64,000 bases of DNA from Craterilacuibacter sinensis (GTDB taxonomy: Bacteria > Pseudomonadota > Gammaproteobacteria > Burkholderiales > Chromobacteriaceae): positions 234,180 to 298,179 of the forward strand of contig NZ_WSSB01000001.1 of assembly GCF_009831765.1 (NCBI RefSeq), read 5' to 3'. Positions 16,558 through 25,972 of this stretch are shown in pieces (the first letter of the stretch is position 1; each line of letters begins with the position of its first letter). Made by a program: the position numbers and the translations under genes. The notes under the pieces are model-generated. The model saw nothing but the letters and a program-made list of their open reading frames with translations, did no database searches and was not told where the DNA came from.

Positions 16558-18150
16558 ATGAAAAAAACCAGGAAATTACTGATCGCAGCCGGCTTGCTGG
16601 CCAGCGCAGCAGCCAGTCAGGCCGCCGGAACGCTGATCTATTGCTCGGAAAGCAGCCCGAGCGGTTTTGACCCTGCGCAGTATTTGTCGGGCGCCGATTT
16701 CGATGCCTCGGCCGAAACCGTTTTCAACCGTCTGGTCGAGTTCGAGCGTGGCAGCACCAAGGTGATTCCGGGTCTGGCCGAGTCGTGGACTATTTCCCCG
16801 GATAACAAGGTCTATACCTTCAAGCTGCGCCGTGGTGTGAAGTTCCACAGCAACGAGTCCTTCACGCCGGCGCGCGACTTTAACGCCGACGACGTGCTGT
16901 TTACTTTCCAGCGCATGCTCGACAAGAACCATCCGTTCCGCAAGGCTTATCCGACCGAATTCCCTTATTTCACCGATATGGGGCTGGACGGCAATATCAG
17001 CAAAGTCGAGAAGCTCGACCCGCAGACCGTGCGCTTCACGCTGAAGAATGTTGATGCGGCTTTCATCCAGAATCTGGCGATGAGCTTTGCCTCTATCCAG
17101 TCTGCCGAATACGCCGGCCAGTTGCTCAAGTCAGGCAAACCGTCCGATCTTAATCAGAAGCCTATCGGTACCGGCCCGTTTGTGTTCAAGCGCTACCAGA
17201 AGGATGCGCAGATCCGTTACGCCGGCAACAAGCAATACTGGAAGCCTGCCGACGTCAAACTGGACAATCTGGTATTCGCCATCGTGACCGACCCGTCGGT
17301 GCGGGCACAGAAGCTCAAAAAAGGCGAGTGTCAGGTGACGGTTTATCCGCGTCCGGCCGATTTGCCATCGATCAAGGCCGACCCGAAAATCAACGTCATT
17401 TCCAAGCCGGGCTTTAACCTCGGTTATGTGGCTTACAACGTGAAAAAGCCGCAACTGGCCAAGCTGGAAGTGCGTCAGGCGCTGGATATGGCCATCAACA
17501 AGGATGCCATCCTGAGCGCGGTTTATCAGGGTGCCGGGCAAAAGGCCGACAACGCATTGCCACCGACGCAGTGGTCTTACAACAAGGCAATCAAGTCCAG
17601 TGCTTACGATCCGGCCAAGGCCAAGGCTTTGCTCGCCAAGGCAGGCTACCCGAGTGGCTTCGAGATGACCTTGTGGGCGATGCCGGTACAGCGCCCGTAT
17701 AACCCTAATGCCAAGCTGATGGCGGAGATGATGCAGGCGGATTACGCCAAAATCGGCGTCAAGGCCAAGATCGTCACTTATGAGTGGGGCGAGTATATGA
17801 AGCGCGCCATGAAGGGCGAGCATGACGCAATCCTGATCGGCTGGACCGGAGACAATGGGGATCCGGATAACTGGATGAACAACCTGTATGGTTGCGACTC
17901 GGTGTCCGGCAGCAATTACTCCAAGTGGTGCTACAAGCCGTTTGATGATCTGGTGCAAAAGGCCAAGGTCACCACCAATGTCGCCGAGCGCAGCAAGCTG
18001 TACGCCAAGGCACAGGAAATTCTCAAGTCGCAAGTACCGATCACGCCGATTGCACACTCGACGATCAATCAGCCGGTACGCAAGAATGTAGAAAGCTTCA
18101 AGGTTAGCCCGTTTGGCCTGAATGCCTTCTATGGCGTGGGTGTGAAGTAA
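16558..18150 (+). CDS. dppA: Dipeptide/oligopeptide ABC transporter binding protein (copy 2)
   Basis: A 530-aa paralogue of the preceding gene, with its own signal peptide (KKTRKLLIAAGLLASAAASQ, cleavage after AQA-type site) and the same mature start GTLIYCSESSPSGFD. The ATG at 16558 is chosen for the signal peptide; upstream in-frame codons lie in the AT-rich spacer. The N-lobe and the ligand-facing middle diverge from copy 1 more than the C-terminal region, consistent with altered peptide preference (inference). It is followed by three hairpins and then the permease genes. Confidence 0.92.
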   Translation: MKKTRKLLIAAGLLASAAASQAAGTLIYCSESSPSGFDPAQYLSGADFDASAETVFNRLVEFERGSTKVIPGLAESWTISPDNKVYTFKLRRGVKFHSNESFTPARDFNADDVLFTFQRMLDKNHPFRKAYPTEFPYFTDMGLDGNISKVEKLDPQTVRFTLKNVDAAFIQNLAMSFASIQSAEYAGQLLKSGKPSDLNQKPIGTGPFVFKRYQKDAQIRYAGNKQYWKPADVKLDNLVFAIVTDPSVRAQKLKKGECQVTVYPRPADLPSIKADPKINVISKPGFNLGYVAYNVKKPQLAKLEVRQALDMAINKDAILSAVYQGAGQKADNALPPTQWSYNKAIKSSAYDPAKAKALLAKAGYPSGFEMTLWAMPVQRPYNPNAKLMAEMMQADYAKIGVKAKIVTYEWGEYMKRAMKGEHDAILIGWTGDNGDPDNWMNNLYGCDSVSGSNYSKWCYKPFDDLVQKAKVTTNVAERSKLYAKAQEILKSQVPITPIAHSTINQPVRKNVESFKVSPFGLNAFYGVGVK

Positions 18151-18165
18151 TCATCGCGTTTAAAT

Positions 18166-18266
18166 CCCTGCCGGCAGTTTGCGGCAGGGCGCAGCCTGAT
18201 GGATGGCGCCTGTTAAGAGCAACACCTTCAGGCTGCGGTTTTATGGCCAGTTAATCTGGCCATTTT
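18166..18266 (+). terminator. Three consecutive hairpins between dppA2 and dppB
   Basis: First CCCTGCCG/CGGCAGGG (18166-18189). Second CGCAGCCTGA/TCAGGCTGCG with a 28-nt loop (18190-18237), followed by GTTTTA. Third TGGCCAG/CTGGCCA (18244-18262) followed by TTTT. Hairpins at this position commonly stabilise binding-protein mRNA and reduce read-through into permease genes. Confidence 0.65.
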
Positions 18267-18343
18267 AAAGTGCCTGGGCTTAGGTCCTGGCGTCGGGGGC
18301 TGACAACGATGCCGGTATGCCGGACATCGGGAGTGGAAAAACG

Positions 18344-19372
18344 ATGTTTACCTTCATTTTGCGCCGTCTGGGTCTGTTGATTCCGACCTTTTTCGGCATT
18401 ACCTTGCTGACTTTCGGCCTGATCCGCATGATTCCCGGCGATCCGGTTGAGGTCATGATGGGCGAGCGTTCACTCGACCCGCAGATGCACGCCGAGGCGC
18501 TGCACCGTCTGGGGCTGGACAAACCCTTGTATGCCCAGTATTTCGACTATCTGGGCAATCTGTTCCAGGGCAATCTGGGTGAGTCGCTGGTCACGCGCGA
18601 AAGCGTCTGGACCGAGTTCACTACCCTGTTCCCGGCCACACTGGAGCTGGCGTTGTGCGCCATGTTGTTTGCCTGTGTGCTGGGCCTGCTGGCCGGCGTG
18701 CTGGCGGCAATCAAGCGCGGTTCGCTGTTCGATCATGGCGTGATGGGGCTGGCGCTGACCGGCTTTTCCATGCCGATTTTCTGGTGGGGCCTGGTGCTGA
18801 TCATGTTCTTCTCGGTGACGCTTGGCTGGACGCCGGTGTCGGGCCGTCTGGACCTGATGTTCGACATTCCGCCGGATACCGGCTTTATGTTGATCGATGC
18901 CTGGCGCGCCGAGGCGGCGGACCCAGAGTACAACGCCGGCGCCTTTAAAGATGCGCTGATGCACCTGATTCTGCCGTCCATCGTACTGGGCACCATTCCG
19001 CTGGCGGTGATTGCGCGCATGACCCGTTCGTCGATGCTGGAAGTGATGCAGGAAGACTATGTCCGCACCGCGCGCGCCAAGGGCTTGTCGCCGGCACGGG
19101 TGATTTTTGTGCATACCCTCAGAAACGCGCTGATTCCGGTACTGACCGTCATGGGCCTGCAAGTCGGCGTACTGATGGGCGGAGCCGTGCTGACCGAGAC
19201 CATTTTCTCCTGGCCGGGCATCGGCAAATGGCTGATCGATGCCATCGGCCGCCGTGATTACCCCATCGTCCAGAACGGCATCCTGATCGTTGCCACGCTG
19301 GTGATTCTGACCAACTTTGTCGTCGACATCCTGTACGGCATCGCCAACCCGCGCATCCGTCATGCCAAGTAA
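18344..19372 (+). CDS. dppB: Peptide ABC transporter permease DppB
   Basis: A 342-aa inner-membrane permease of the BPD_transp_1 family with about six transmembrane segments. The EAA-loop region that contacts the ATPases is visible near ARAKGLSPARVIFVHTLRNA. The ATG at 18344 follows GGAGTGG and gives the family N-terminus MFTFILRRLGLLIPTFFGIT. Pairs with DppC. Confidence 0.94.
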   Translation: MFTFILRRLGLLIPTFFGITLLTFGLIRMIPGDPVEVMMGERSLDPQMHAEALHRLGLDKPLYAQYFDYLGNLFQGNLGESLVTRESVWTEFTTLFPATLELALCAMLFACVLGLLAGVLAAIKRGSLFDHGVMGLALTGFSMPIFWWGLVLIMFFSVTLGWTPVSGRLDLMFDIPPDTGFMLIDAWRAEAADPEYNAGAFKDALMHLILPSIVLGTIPLAVIARMTRSSMLEVMQEDYVRTARAKGLSPARVIFVHTLRNALIPVLTVMGLQVGVLMGGAVLTETIFSWPGIGKWLIDAIGRRDYPIVQNGILIVATLVILTNFVVDILYGIANPRIRHAK

Positions 19373-19382
19373 GGAAGCTGCC

Positions 19383-20303
19383 ATGAGTCAAAACAACAGC
19401 ACCATCCTGCCGGCCGCCGACGAGCCGGTGCAGCACTACCCCAGTCCCTTGCGCGAGTTCTGGCAGGGTTTTGCCTTCAACAAGGGCGCCGTTGCCGGCC
19501 TTGCTTTTATGGTGGTGGTTTTTCTGGCTGCCATTTTTGCGCCATGGGTCGCGCCTTATAGCCCGATCGAGCAATTCCGCGACCATCTGCTGACGCCGCC
19601 TGCCTGGAGCGAGGGCGGCAGCATGGCTTACCTGTTCGGTACCGACGAGCTGGGGCGCGACATCCTGTCGCGGCTGGTGCACGGCGCGCGCATGTCGCTG
19701 TTTATCGGTGTGGTCTCTGTGCTGGCGTCGCTGGTTCCCGGTGTGATTCTGGGTCTGGTGGCCGCTTTTTCACCCAAGGTGCTGGGGCCGGCCATTATGC
19801 GTCTGATGGATGTGATGATGGCGCTGCCTGCCTTGCTGCTGGCGGTGGCCATTGTTGCCATTCTGGGGCCGGGCCTGATCAACACCATTATCGCCATCGC
19901 GGTGGTGGCATTGCCGGGCTATGTGCGCCTGACCCGCGCTTCGGCCTTGACCGAGCTTAACCGCGACTATGTGACCGCCAGCCGTGTGGCCGGAGCCGGC
20001 AAGCTGCGCCTGATGTTTGTCACGGTATTGCCCAACTGCATGGCGCCTTTGATTGTGCATGCGACCATGAGCTTTTCTTCGGCCATTCTCGAAGCCGCGG
20101 CACTGGGTTTCCTCGGCCTTGGCGTGCAGCCGCCGACACCTGAGTGGGGCACCATGCTTGCCTCGGCGCGCGACTATATCGAGCGCGCATGGTGGGTGGT
20201 GACGATGCCGGGCCTGACCATTCTGTTCTCGGTGCTGGCGATCAACCTGATGGGTGACGGGCTGCGTGATGCGCTTGACCCTAAACTCAAACGTGCAGCC
20301 TAA
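19383..20303 (+). CDS. dppC: Peptide ABC transporter permease DppC
   Basis: A 306-aa partner permease. A cytosolic N-terminus precedes the first membrane segment, and the DppC-type [18 protein letters not shown] motif and the EAA loop ([20 protein letters not shown]) are present. It starts 10 bp after dppB behind AAGGAAG. Confidence 0.94.
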   Translation: MSQNNSTILPAADEPVQHYPSPLREFWQGFAFNKGAVAGLAFMVVVFLAAIFAPWVAPYSPIEQFRDHLLTPPAWSEGGSMAYLFGTDELGRDILSRLVHGARMSLFIGVVSVLASLVPGVILGLVAAFSPKVLGPAIMRLMDVMMALPALLLAVAIVAILGPGLINTIIAIAVVALPGYVRLTRASALTELNRDYVTASRVAGAGKLRLMFVTVLPNCMAPLIVHATMSFSSAILEAAALGFLGLGVQPPTPEWGTMLASARDYIERAWWVVTMPGLTILFSVLAINLMGDGLRDALDPKLKRAA

Positions 20304-20313
20304 GGAGAGCGTG

Positions 20314-21291
20314 ATGAGTCTGTTGGAAATCAAGAACCTCTCTGTGCAGTTTGGCAGCAAGGACAAGCCGTTTAATGCGGTTGAAGGACTGGACCTGTCA
20401 GTTGCTGCCGGTGAAATTGTCGGTATTGTCGGCGAGTCCGGCTCGGGCAAGTCGGTGACCATGATGGCGATGATGGGCCTGCTGGAAGGGCAGGGCCGCA
20501 TCGTGGCCGACACGCTGCGCTTTGACGGCAAGGACTTGCTCACCATCAGCGCGCGTGAGCGCCGCAAGATTGTCGGCAAGGATATTGCCATGATCTTTCA
20601 GGACCCGATGACGTCGCTTAACCCCAGCTACACCGTCGGCTACCAGATCATGGAAGTGCTGAAAGTGCATCAGGGCCTGCGCGGCGCGGCGCTTAAGGCT
20701 CGCGCGCTGGAACTGATGGAAATGGTGGAAATTCCGGCGGCGGCCTCGCGGCTGGATGCCTACCCGCACCAGCTCTCCGGCGGGATGAGCCAGCGTGTGG
20801 TCATCGCGATGGCGATCGCGTGCAAGCCCAAGCTATTGATTGCCGACGAGCCGACCACGGCGCTGGATGTGACCATTCAGGCGCAGATCATGGAGTTGCT
20901 GGTGTCTTTGCAGCAAAGCCAGAATATGGCGCTGATCATGATTACCCATGATTTGGCGGTGATTGCCGAGGTTGCGCACCGCGTGGCGGTGATGTACGCC
21001 GGGCAAGTGGCCGAGCTTGGGCAGGTGCCCGGCATCTTCCGTACGCCGGTTCACCCCTATACCGAGGCTTTGCTTGCCTCCATCCCCGAACACAGCCAGG
21101 GTGCTGCGCGTCTGAATACCTTGCCCGGCATTGTGCCGGGCCAGTATGACCGCCCAAGCGGTTGCCTGTTGTCGCCGCGCTGCCCGTATGTTGCCGAGCG
21201 CTGCCGCAGCGAGCGCCCGGGTCTGACTGCGATCGAAAACAGCGTAGTGCGCTGTCACTTCCCCCTGCTAGCCAAGGAGGCTGCCTTATGA
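20314..21291 (+). CDS. dppD: Peptide ABC transporter ATPase DppD
   Basis: A 325-aa ABC ATPase: Walker A GESGSGKS, signature LSGGMSQR, Walker [13 protein letters not shown], and the C-terminal oligopeptide-transporter extension with cysteines in [11 protein letters not shown], which in this family can hold an Fe-S cluster. AAGGAG precedes the ATG; the stop overlaps the dppF start (ATGA), indicating coupled translation. Confidence 0.95.
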   Translation: MSLLEIKNLSVQFGSKDKPFNAVEGLDLSVAAGEIVGIVGESGSGKSVTMMAMMGLLEGQGRIVADTLRFDGKDLLTISARERRKIVGKDIAMIFQDPMTSLNPSYTVGYQIMEVLKVHQGLRGAALKARALELMEMVEIPAAASRLDAYPHQLSGGMSQRVVIAMAIACKPKLLIADEPTTALDVTIQAQIMELLVSLQQSQNMALIMITHDLAVIAEVAHRVAVMYAGQVAELGQVPGIFRTPVHPYTEALLASIPEHSQGAARLNTLPGIVPGQYDRPSGCLLSPRCPYVAERCRSERPGLTAIENSVVRCHFPLLAKEAAL

Positions 21292-22256
21292 GCACGGTAC
21301 TGAGTGCGCGCGAGTTGACCCGCCATTACACGGTGTCGCAAGGCTTTCTCAAGCCGCAGGCGGTGGTCAAGGCGCTAAATGGTATTTCGTTTGACCTGTC
21401 CGCCGGCAAGACGCTGGCGGTGGTAGGCGAGTCCGGTTGCGGCAAGTCGACGCTAGCGCGTGCCTTGACCCTGATCGAGGAGCCGACTGCCGGTGCGCTG
21501 GTGCTGGATGGCGTGGATGTCGCTTCGGGTAGCAAGAGCGATATCAAGGCTATGCGCAGCAAGGTGCAGATGGTGTTCCAGAATCCGTATGCCTCGCTCA
21601 ATCCGCGGCAGAAAATTGGCGCCCAGTTGTCCGAGCCCTTGCTGATCAATACCAATATGACGGCTGCCGAGCGCGAGGCGCGGGTGAAGGAGATGATGAG
21701 CATCGTCGGCCTGCGTCCCGAGCATTACTACCGCTATCCGCATATGTTCTCCGGTGGCCAGCGTCAGCGTATCGCCATCGCGCGTGCGATGATGCTCAAG
21801 CCCAAGATCGTGGTGGCGGACGAGCCGACTTCGGCGCTGGATGTCTCCATTCAGGCGCAGGTGCTGAACCTGTTTATGGATTTGCAGCAGGAGCTGGGCA
21901 CGGCCTATGTCTTCGTGTCGCACAACCTGTCGGTGGTGGAGCATGTGGCCGACGATGTGATGGTGATGTATCTGGGGCGGGCAGTGGAGGTGGGGAGCAA
22001 GCAGGCGCTGTACGCGACCCCCTTACATCCTTATACCAAGGCCTTGTTGTCGGCGACGCCATCCATCCACCCGGAGGACCGCAAGATCAAGATCAAGATC
22101 CATGGCGAGTTGCCCAGCCCGCTGAATCCGCCGTCGGGCTGTGCCTTTCATAAGCGCTGCCCGTTTGCCGAAACGCGTTGTTCGGCAGAAGAGCCGCTGC
22201 TGCGTGAAGTCGGCGGGCATCAGGTGGCGTGCCACCGTGCCGAGGAGATTAATTAA
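21288..22256 (+). CDS. dppF: Peptide ABC transporter ATPase DppF
   Basis: A 322-aa ABC ATPase: Walker [10 protein letters not shown], signature FSGGQRQR, Walker [12 protein letters not shown], and the C-terminal extension with [11 protein letters not shown]. Forms a heterodimer with DppD. Last gene of the operon, followed by a terminator. Confidence 0.95.
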   Translation: MSTVLSARELTRHYTVSQGFLKPQAVVKALNGISFDLSAGKTLAVVGESGCGKSTLARALTLIEEPTAGALVLDGVDVASGSKSDIKAMRSKVQMVFQNPYASLNPRQKIGAQLSEPLLINTNMTAAEREARVKEMMSIVGLRPEHYYRYPHMFSGGQRQRIAIARAMMLKPKIVVADEPTSALDVSIQAQVLNLFMDLQQELGTAYVFVSHNLSVVEHVADDVMVMYLGRAVEVGSKQALYATPLHPYTKALLSATPSIHPEDRKIKIKIHGELPSPLNPPSGCAFHKRCPFAETRCSAEEPLLREVGGHQVACHRAEEIN

Positions 22257-22283
22257 ACCGCAGTGTGGTTTATTGTCGACGCA

Positions 22284-22309
22284 AGCCCCGCCTAAAGCGG
22301 GGTTTTTTT
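22284..22309 (+). terminator. Terminator of the dpp operon
   Basis: Stem CCCCGC/GCGGGG, loop CTAAA, followed by seven T. Confidence 0.92.
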
Positions 22310-22395
22310 GCGTTGCAGCAGAAATCCTTGTCCCTCCGGCCGCTGCACGCTACAGTTAGCCATCTATTTATGCCCTCTATAAAAGGATTGAGCCG

Positions 22396-22893
22396 TTGAA
22401 ACGAGCCGTCTACGCAGGAAGCTTCGACCCGGTGACCAATGGGCACTTATGGATGATACGCGAGGCTGTGGAGCTGTTTGACGAAGTTGTGGTGGCGATC
22501 GGGGTCAACCCGGAAAAGCATTGCACCTTCAGCGTGGAAGAGCGTGCCGAAATGTTGCGGGAAGTGACGCAGGGTCTGGGCAAGATGCGGGTGGAGGTAT
22601 TCGAGAACCAGTTTCTGGTCAATTACGCCCAAAGCGTAGGGGCCAACTATATTGTGCGCGGCATCCGCACCGCCAGTGACTATGAGTATGAGCGCACCAT
22701 GCGCTATATCAATTCCGACCTGCATCCTGATATCACCACTGTTTTTCTATTGCCGCCGCGCGAGTATGCCGAGGTGTCATCGACCATGGTCAAAGGCCTG
22801 GTGGGACCCAATGGCTGGGAGAAGGTGATACGTCAATATGTGGCGGAGTCGGTATATCGCAAACTGGTGGCCTTATACGGGACAGAAGGCTGA
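22396..22893 (+). CDS. coaD: Phosphopantetheine adenylyltransferase
   Basis: Converts 4'-phosphopantetheine and ATP to dephospho-CoA, the fourth step of CoA biosynthesis. A 165-aa nucleotidyltransferase with [14 protein letters not shown] (TNGH-type motif at residues 14-17) and the VSSTMVK motif near the C-terminus (ISSTxVR type). The start codon is TTG at 22396: AAGGA lies eight bases upstream and the family N-terminus begins exactly there, with no nearer ATG. Confidence 0.96.
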   Translation: MKRAVYAGSFDPVTNGHLWMIREAVELFDEVVVAIGVNPEKHCTFSVEERAEMLREVTQGLGKMRVEVFENQFLVNYAQSVGANYIVRGIRTASDYEYERTMRYINSDLHPDITTVFLLPPREYAEVSSTMVKGLVGPNGWEKVIRQYVAESVYRKLVALYGTEG

Positions 22894-22918
22894 TTTTGCC
22901 TTGTACCATCGTAATGAC

Positions 22919-22954
22919 GGGCCTGCTGTTTAGACAGTAGGCCCTATTTTTTTT
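22919..22954 (+). terminator. Terminator after coaD
   Basis: Stem GGGCCTGCTG/CAGTAGGCCC (one wobble pair), loop TTTAGA, followed by a long T run. Confidence 0.9.
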
Positions 22955-23059
22955 GCCTTGTCCGGCAGTCTTGCCAGCGCTGCCATTGGCCGGCTGGCGG
23001 GAGTTTGGCAGCAAGCTGCGCTATACTGGCGCGTTTTGTATACACCAAGGGAGACGAAA

Positions 23060-24010
23060 ATGGTCGACATCACGCCTTTTGCCAACCGTCTTGCCAAGAA
23101 TTTCAAGCATCTTGCCAAGTGGGCCAAACGCCAGCCAACCGAGGCCTGGCGCGTCTACGACAAGGATATTCCGCAGTTTCCCTTTGCCGTCGATATCTAC
23201 GGCACGCGCGTGCATCTGCAGGAGTACGACACCGGCTGGCAGATGGAAGATACCGAATATCACGCATGGATTGCTGCGGTACTGGACACCATCGCCAGTG
23301 TGACCGGCTGTGCGCGCGACGGCATTTCGCTTAAGACCCGCCGCCGTCAGAAGGGGCTGGACCAATACGAAAAAGTCGGCCAGTTCGGTAATAACTTTGT
23401 GGTGACCGAGCAGGGTGAAAAATTCTGGGTCAATCTGGATGATTACCTCGATACCGGCCTGTTTCTCGATCATCGCAACACGCGGCGCCGGGTGCGTGAT
23501 GAAGCCGCCGGCAAGCGCTTTTTGAACCTGTTCGCCTATACCGGTAGTTTCACCGTCTATGCGGCAGCGGGCGGTGCGGTGGCATCGGAAACGGTGGATC
23601 TGTCCAATACTTATCAGGACTGGTCGCGTCGCAACTTCATTCTTAACGGTCTGGATCTGGAGCAGCATCAACTGGTGCGCGACGATGTGTTTCAGTATCT
23701 GGAGGATGCGGCTTATCACGGCAAGGCTTTCGATCTGATCGTGATGGATCCGCCCAGCTTTTCCAACTCGAAAAAAATGATGGAAGTGCTGGATGTGCAG
23801 CGTGACCAGGCGCGCCTGGTGGATGGTGCCATGCGTTTGCTGAAGCCGGACGGGGTGCTGTACTTCTCCAATAATCTGCGCAGCTTTACGCTGGATGCGG
23901 CATTGGCCGCACGCTACCGGATACGTGATATCAGCGCGTCTTCGGTGCCGGAAGATTTCCGCAACAAAAAAATACACCAATGCTGGCAAGTCCGGCATCA
24001 GGAGGCCTGA
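23060..24010 (+). CDS. rlmK: Stand-alone RlmK-type 23S rRNA (guanine-N7) methyltransferase
   Basis: A 316-aa protein that corresponds over its whole length to the C-terminal half (RlmK domain) of gammaproteobacterial RlmKL, which makes m7G2069 in 23S rRNA. Shared landmarks: FANRLAKNFKHLAKWAKR at the start, KTRRRQKGLDQYEKVG, WVNLDDYLDTGLFLDHR, the SAM-binding FLNLFAYTGSFTVYAA, the catalytic-loop MDPPSFSNSKKM, and the end KIHQCWQV. The N-terminal RlmL half (m2G2445) and THUMP domain are absent. The ATG at 23060 follows AAGGGAG. Confidence 0.85.
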   Translation: MVDITPFANRLAKNFKHLAKWAKRQPTEAWRVYDKDIPQFPFAVDIYGTRVHLQEYDTGWQMEDTEYHAWIAAVLDTIASVTGCARDGISLKTRRRQKGLDQYEKVGQFGNNFVVTEQGEKFWVNLDDYLDTGLFLDHRNTRRRVRDEAAGKRFLNLFAYTGSFTVYAAAGGAVASETVDLSNTYQDWSRRNFILNGLDLEQHQLVRDDVFQYLEDAAYHGKAFDLIVMDPPSFSNSKKMMEVLDVQRDQARLVDGAMRLLKPDGVLYFSNNLRSFTLDAALAARYRIRDISASSVPEDFRNKKIHQCWQVRHQEA

Positions 24011-24054
24011 ACGACTCACACGCGCATGGCGCGTGTTTAAAAAAGGGAGATTTA

Positions 24055-25260
24055 ATGATCCAACTCGATTTTTACGGCACGCTGGTGGCGGCATCGCTGG
24101 TGCTGCTGATCGGTCGCATGGTGGTCGCACGCACTTCGCTGCTGCGTACCTTCAACATCCCCGAGCCGGTGGTCGGCGGCCTGCTGGTCGCCATTATCCT
24201 GCTGGTCTTGCGTCAGAGCATGGGGGTGCAGGTCCAGTTTGACCTCGCCATACAGACGCCGTTGATGCTGGCCTTCTTTGCCTCCATCGGCCTGTCGGCC
24301 GATTTTGCGCGGCTAAAAACTGGCGGCAAGATGGTCGGACGCTTCTTGCTGATTGTGGCTGGCCTGCTGGTCGTACAGAACACGCTGGGCATTTCGCTGG
24401 CCATGCTGATGGGGCTGGACCCGCTGATGGGCTTGCTGGCCGGCTCGATCACATTGTCGGGCGGTCACGGTACCGGTGCCGCGTGGAGTGCGGTGTTCCA
24501 GAACAAGTACGGACTGGCATCGGCAACCGAGCTGGCCGTCGCCACGGCGACTTTCGGTCTGGTGCTGGGCGGCCTGATCGGCGGTCCGGTGGCCAATCTG
24601 CTGATGCGCAAGGTCAAGGCGCCGGGCGCCGAGCATAATGCCGACGACGAGCCGCAGGGCTTCGAGCAGCCCGATCATGTGCGCCTGATCACCCAGTTCA
24701 GCTTCATCGAGACGCTGGCGCTGATCGCGGTCAGCCTGTTGGGCGGTACCGCCCTCGGCGCGCTGATCAAGGGTACGCCGTTCGAGTTGCCGACCTTTGT
24801 CTGCGTGCTGTTTATCGGTGTCATCCTGCGTAACGGGCTGGAGATGATGGGGGTGCACAAGGTATTCGAGCGCGAGGTGTCGCTGGTGGGTAACGTCAGT
24901 CTGTCGCTGTTCCTGGCCATGGCACTGATGTCGCTGAAACTGTGGGACCTGGCCGCACTGGCGCTGCCTATCTTTGTGCTGCTGATTGCCCAGGCCACCG
25001 CCATGGGTTTGTATGCCTACTTTATTACCTTCCGCATGATGGGTAAAAACTACGATGCGGTCGTGCTGGCCGCCGGTCATTGCGGTTTTGGTCTGGGGGC
25101 GACACCCACGGCGATTGCCAATATGCAGGCGGTCACCCAGCGTTTCGGCCCGTCGCATCTGGCCTTCCTGGTGGTGCCGATGGTGGGGGCCTTCTTTATC
25201 GATATCATCAACGCCATCACCATCAAGCTATTTCTCGCCTTGCCTTTTGTTGGCGGCTGA
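24055..25260 (+). CDS. gltS: Sodium/glutamate symporter GltS
   Basis: A 401-aa inner-membrane protein with about ten hydrophobic segments in two inverted halves. The GltS signature loops LSGGHGTGAAWS (first half) and AGHCGFGLGATPTAIANM (second half) are intact, along with the charged central loop (about residues 185-205). Imports glutamate with Na+. The ATG at 24055 follows GGGAGA and gives the E. coli-like length. Confidence 0.95.
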   Translation: MIQLDFYGTLVAASLVLLIGRMVVARTSLLRTFNIPEPVVGGLLVAIILLVLRQSMGVQVQFDLAIQTPLMLAFFASIGLSADFARLKTGGKMVGRFLLIVAGLLVVQNTLGISLAMLMGLDPLMGLLAGSITLSGGHGTGAAWSAVFQNKYGLASATELAVATATFGLVLGGLIGGPVANLLMRKVKAPGAEHNADDEPQGFEQPDHVRLITQFSFIETLALIAVSLLGGTALGALIKGTPFELPTFVCVLFIGVILRNGLEMMGVHKVFEREVSLVGNVSLSLFLAMALMSLKLWDLAALALPIFVLLIAQATAMGLYAYFITFRMMGKNYDAVVLAAGHCGFGLGATPTAIANMQAVTQRFGPSHLAFLVVPMVGAFFIDIINAITIKLFLALPFVGG

Positions 25261-25391
25261 TAGCTGCGTTTTATCGTTTTGATCGGCAAATACAATCCGC
25301 AGTCGCCCTTGTGGCGCTGCGGATTGTGCCCATCTGTGATGCCATCGGGGCAGCTGCCTATGGCTGCCCTCCATGCTTAAGGGAGACCAGG

Positions 25392-25763
25392 ATGGCTTAT
25401 CTTAATATTACTGCCGACACCTTCAACGATACCGTGACGCCTGAGGGCATCGTCATCCTCGATTTTTGGGCGCCCTGGTGCGGCCCGTGCAAACAGTTTG
25501 GTCCGGTATTCGAAGCGGCTGCGGATAAGCACCCGGAGATCGTATTCGGCAAAATCGATACCGAAAGCGAGCAGGAACTGGCCGGGCACTTCAATATCCG
25601 TTCGATTCCGACGCTGATGGTGATGCGCGACGGCATTATGGTTTTCAATCAGGCCGGTGCCATGCGGGCTCCTCAGTTCGACGAGCTGATTCAGGCGGTC
25701 AAGGATCTGGACATGGACAAGGTGCGCGCCGAAGTCGCCGCCGAGCAGGCTGCCCAGGGTTAA
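25392..25763 (+). CDS. Thioredoxin-family protein
   Basis: A 123-aa cytosolic thioredoxin-fold protein. The active site WAPWCGPCKQ carries Cys30 and Cys33, and the cis-Pro is in RSIPTLMVMRDG. It is slightly longer than TrxA, with an acidic/alanine tail (KVRAEVAAEQAAQG). Likely a general protein-disulfide reductase or a paralogue of TrxA. The ATG follows GGGAG-like sequence; the longer upstream frame lies in gltS and the spacer. Confidence 0.9.
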   Translation: MAYLNITADTFNDTVTPEGIVILDFWAPWCGPCKQFGPVFEAAADKHPEIVFGKIDTESEQELAGHFNIRSIPTLMVMRDGIMVFNQAGAMRAPQFDELIQAVKDLDMDKVRAEVAAEQAAQG

Positions 25764-25780
25764 ACTGGCCGCTTGGTAAT

Positions 25781-25818
25781 AAAAAGCGCTTGCCGTTTGA
25801 AACGGCAGGCGCTTTTTT
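25781..25818 (+). terminator. Terminator after the thioredoxin gene
   Basis: Thirteen-pair stem (one wobble) around loop TGA, AGCGCTTGCCGTT with AACGGCAGGCGCT, then six T. Confidence 0.92.
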
Positions 25819-25972
25819 GTGGCCATGTCTTCATTAGGGGCAGTGTCCTGTTTATTGGTGGAACAACGCAGCCTTGTCTTGTGGCATTGCATGCCGATAG
25901 GCACAATTCCGCCTTTCTCCTATTCATTCAGCCGGCGTGGTGGATGCCATGCCTGTTGCGGCTTAAATCATC

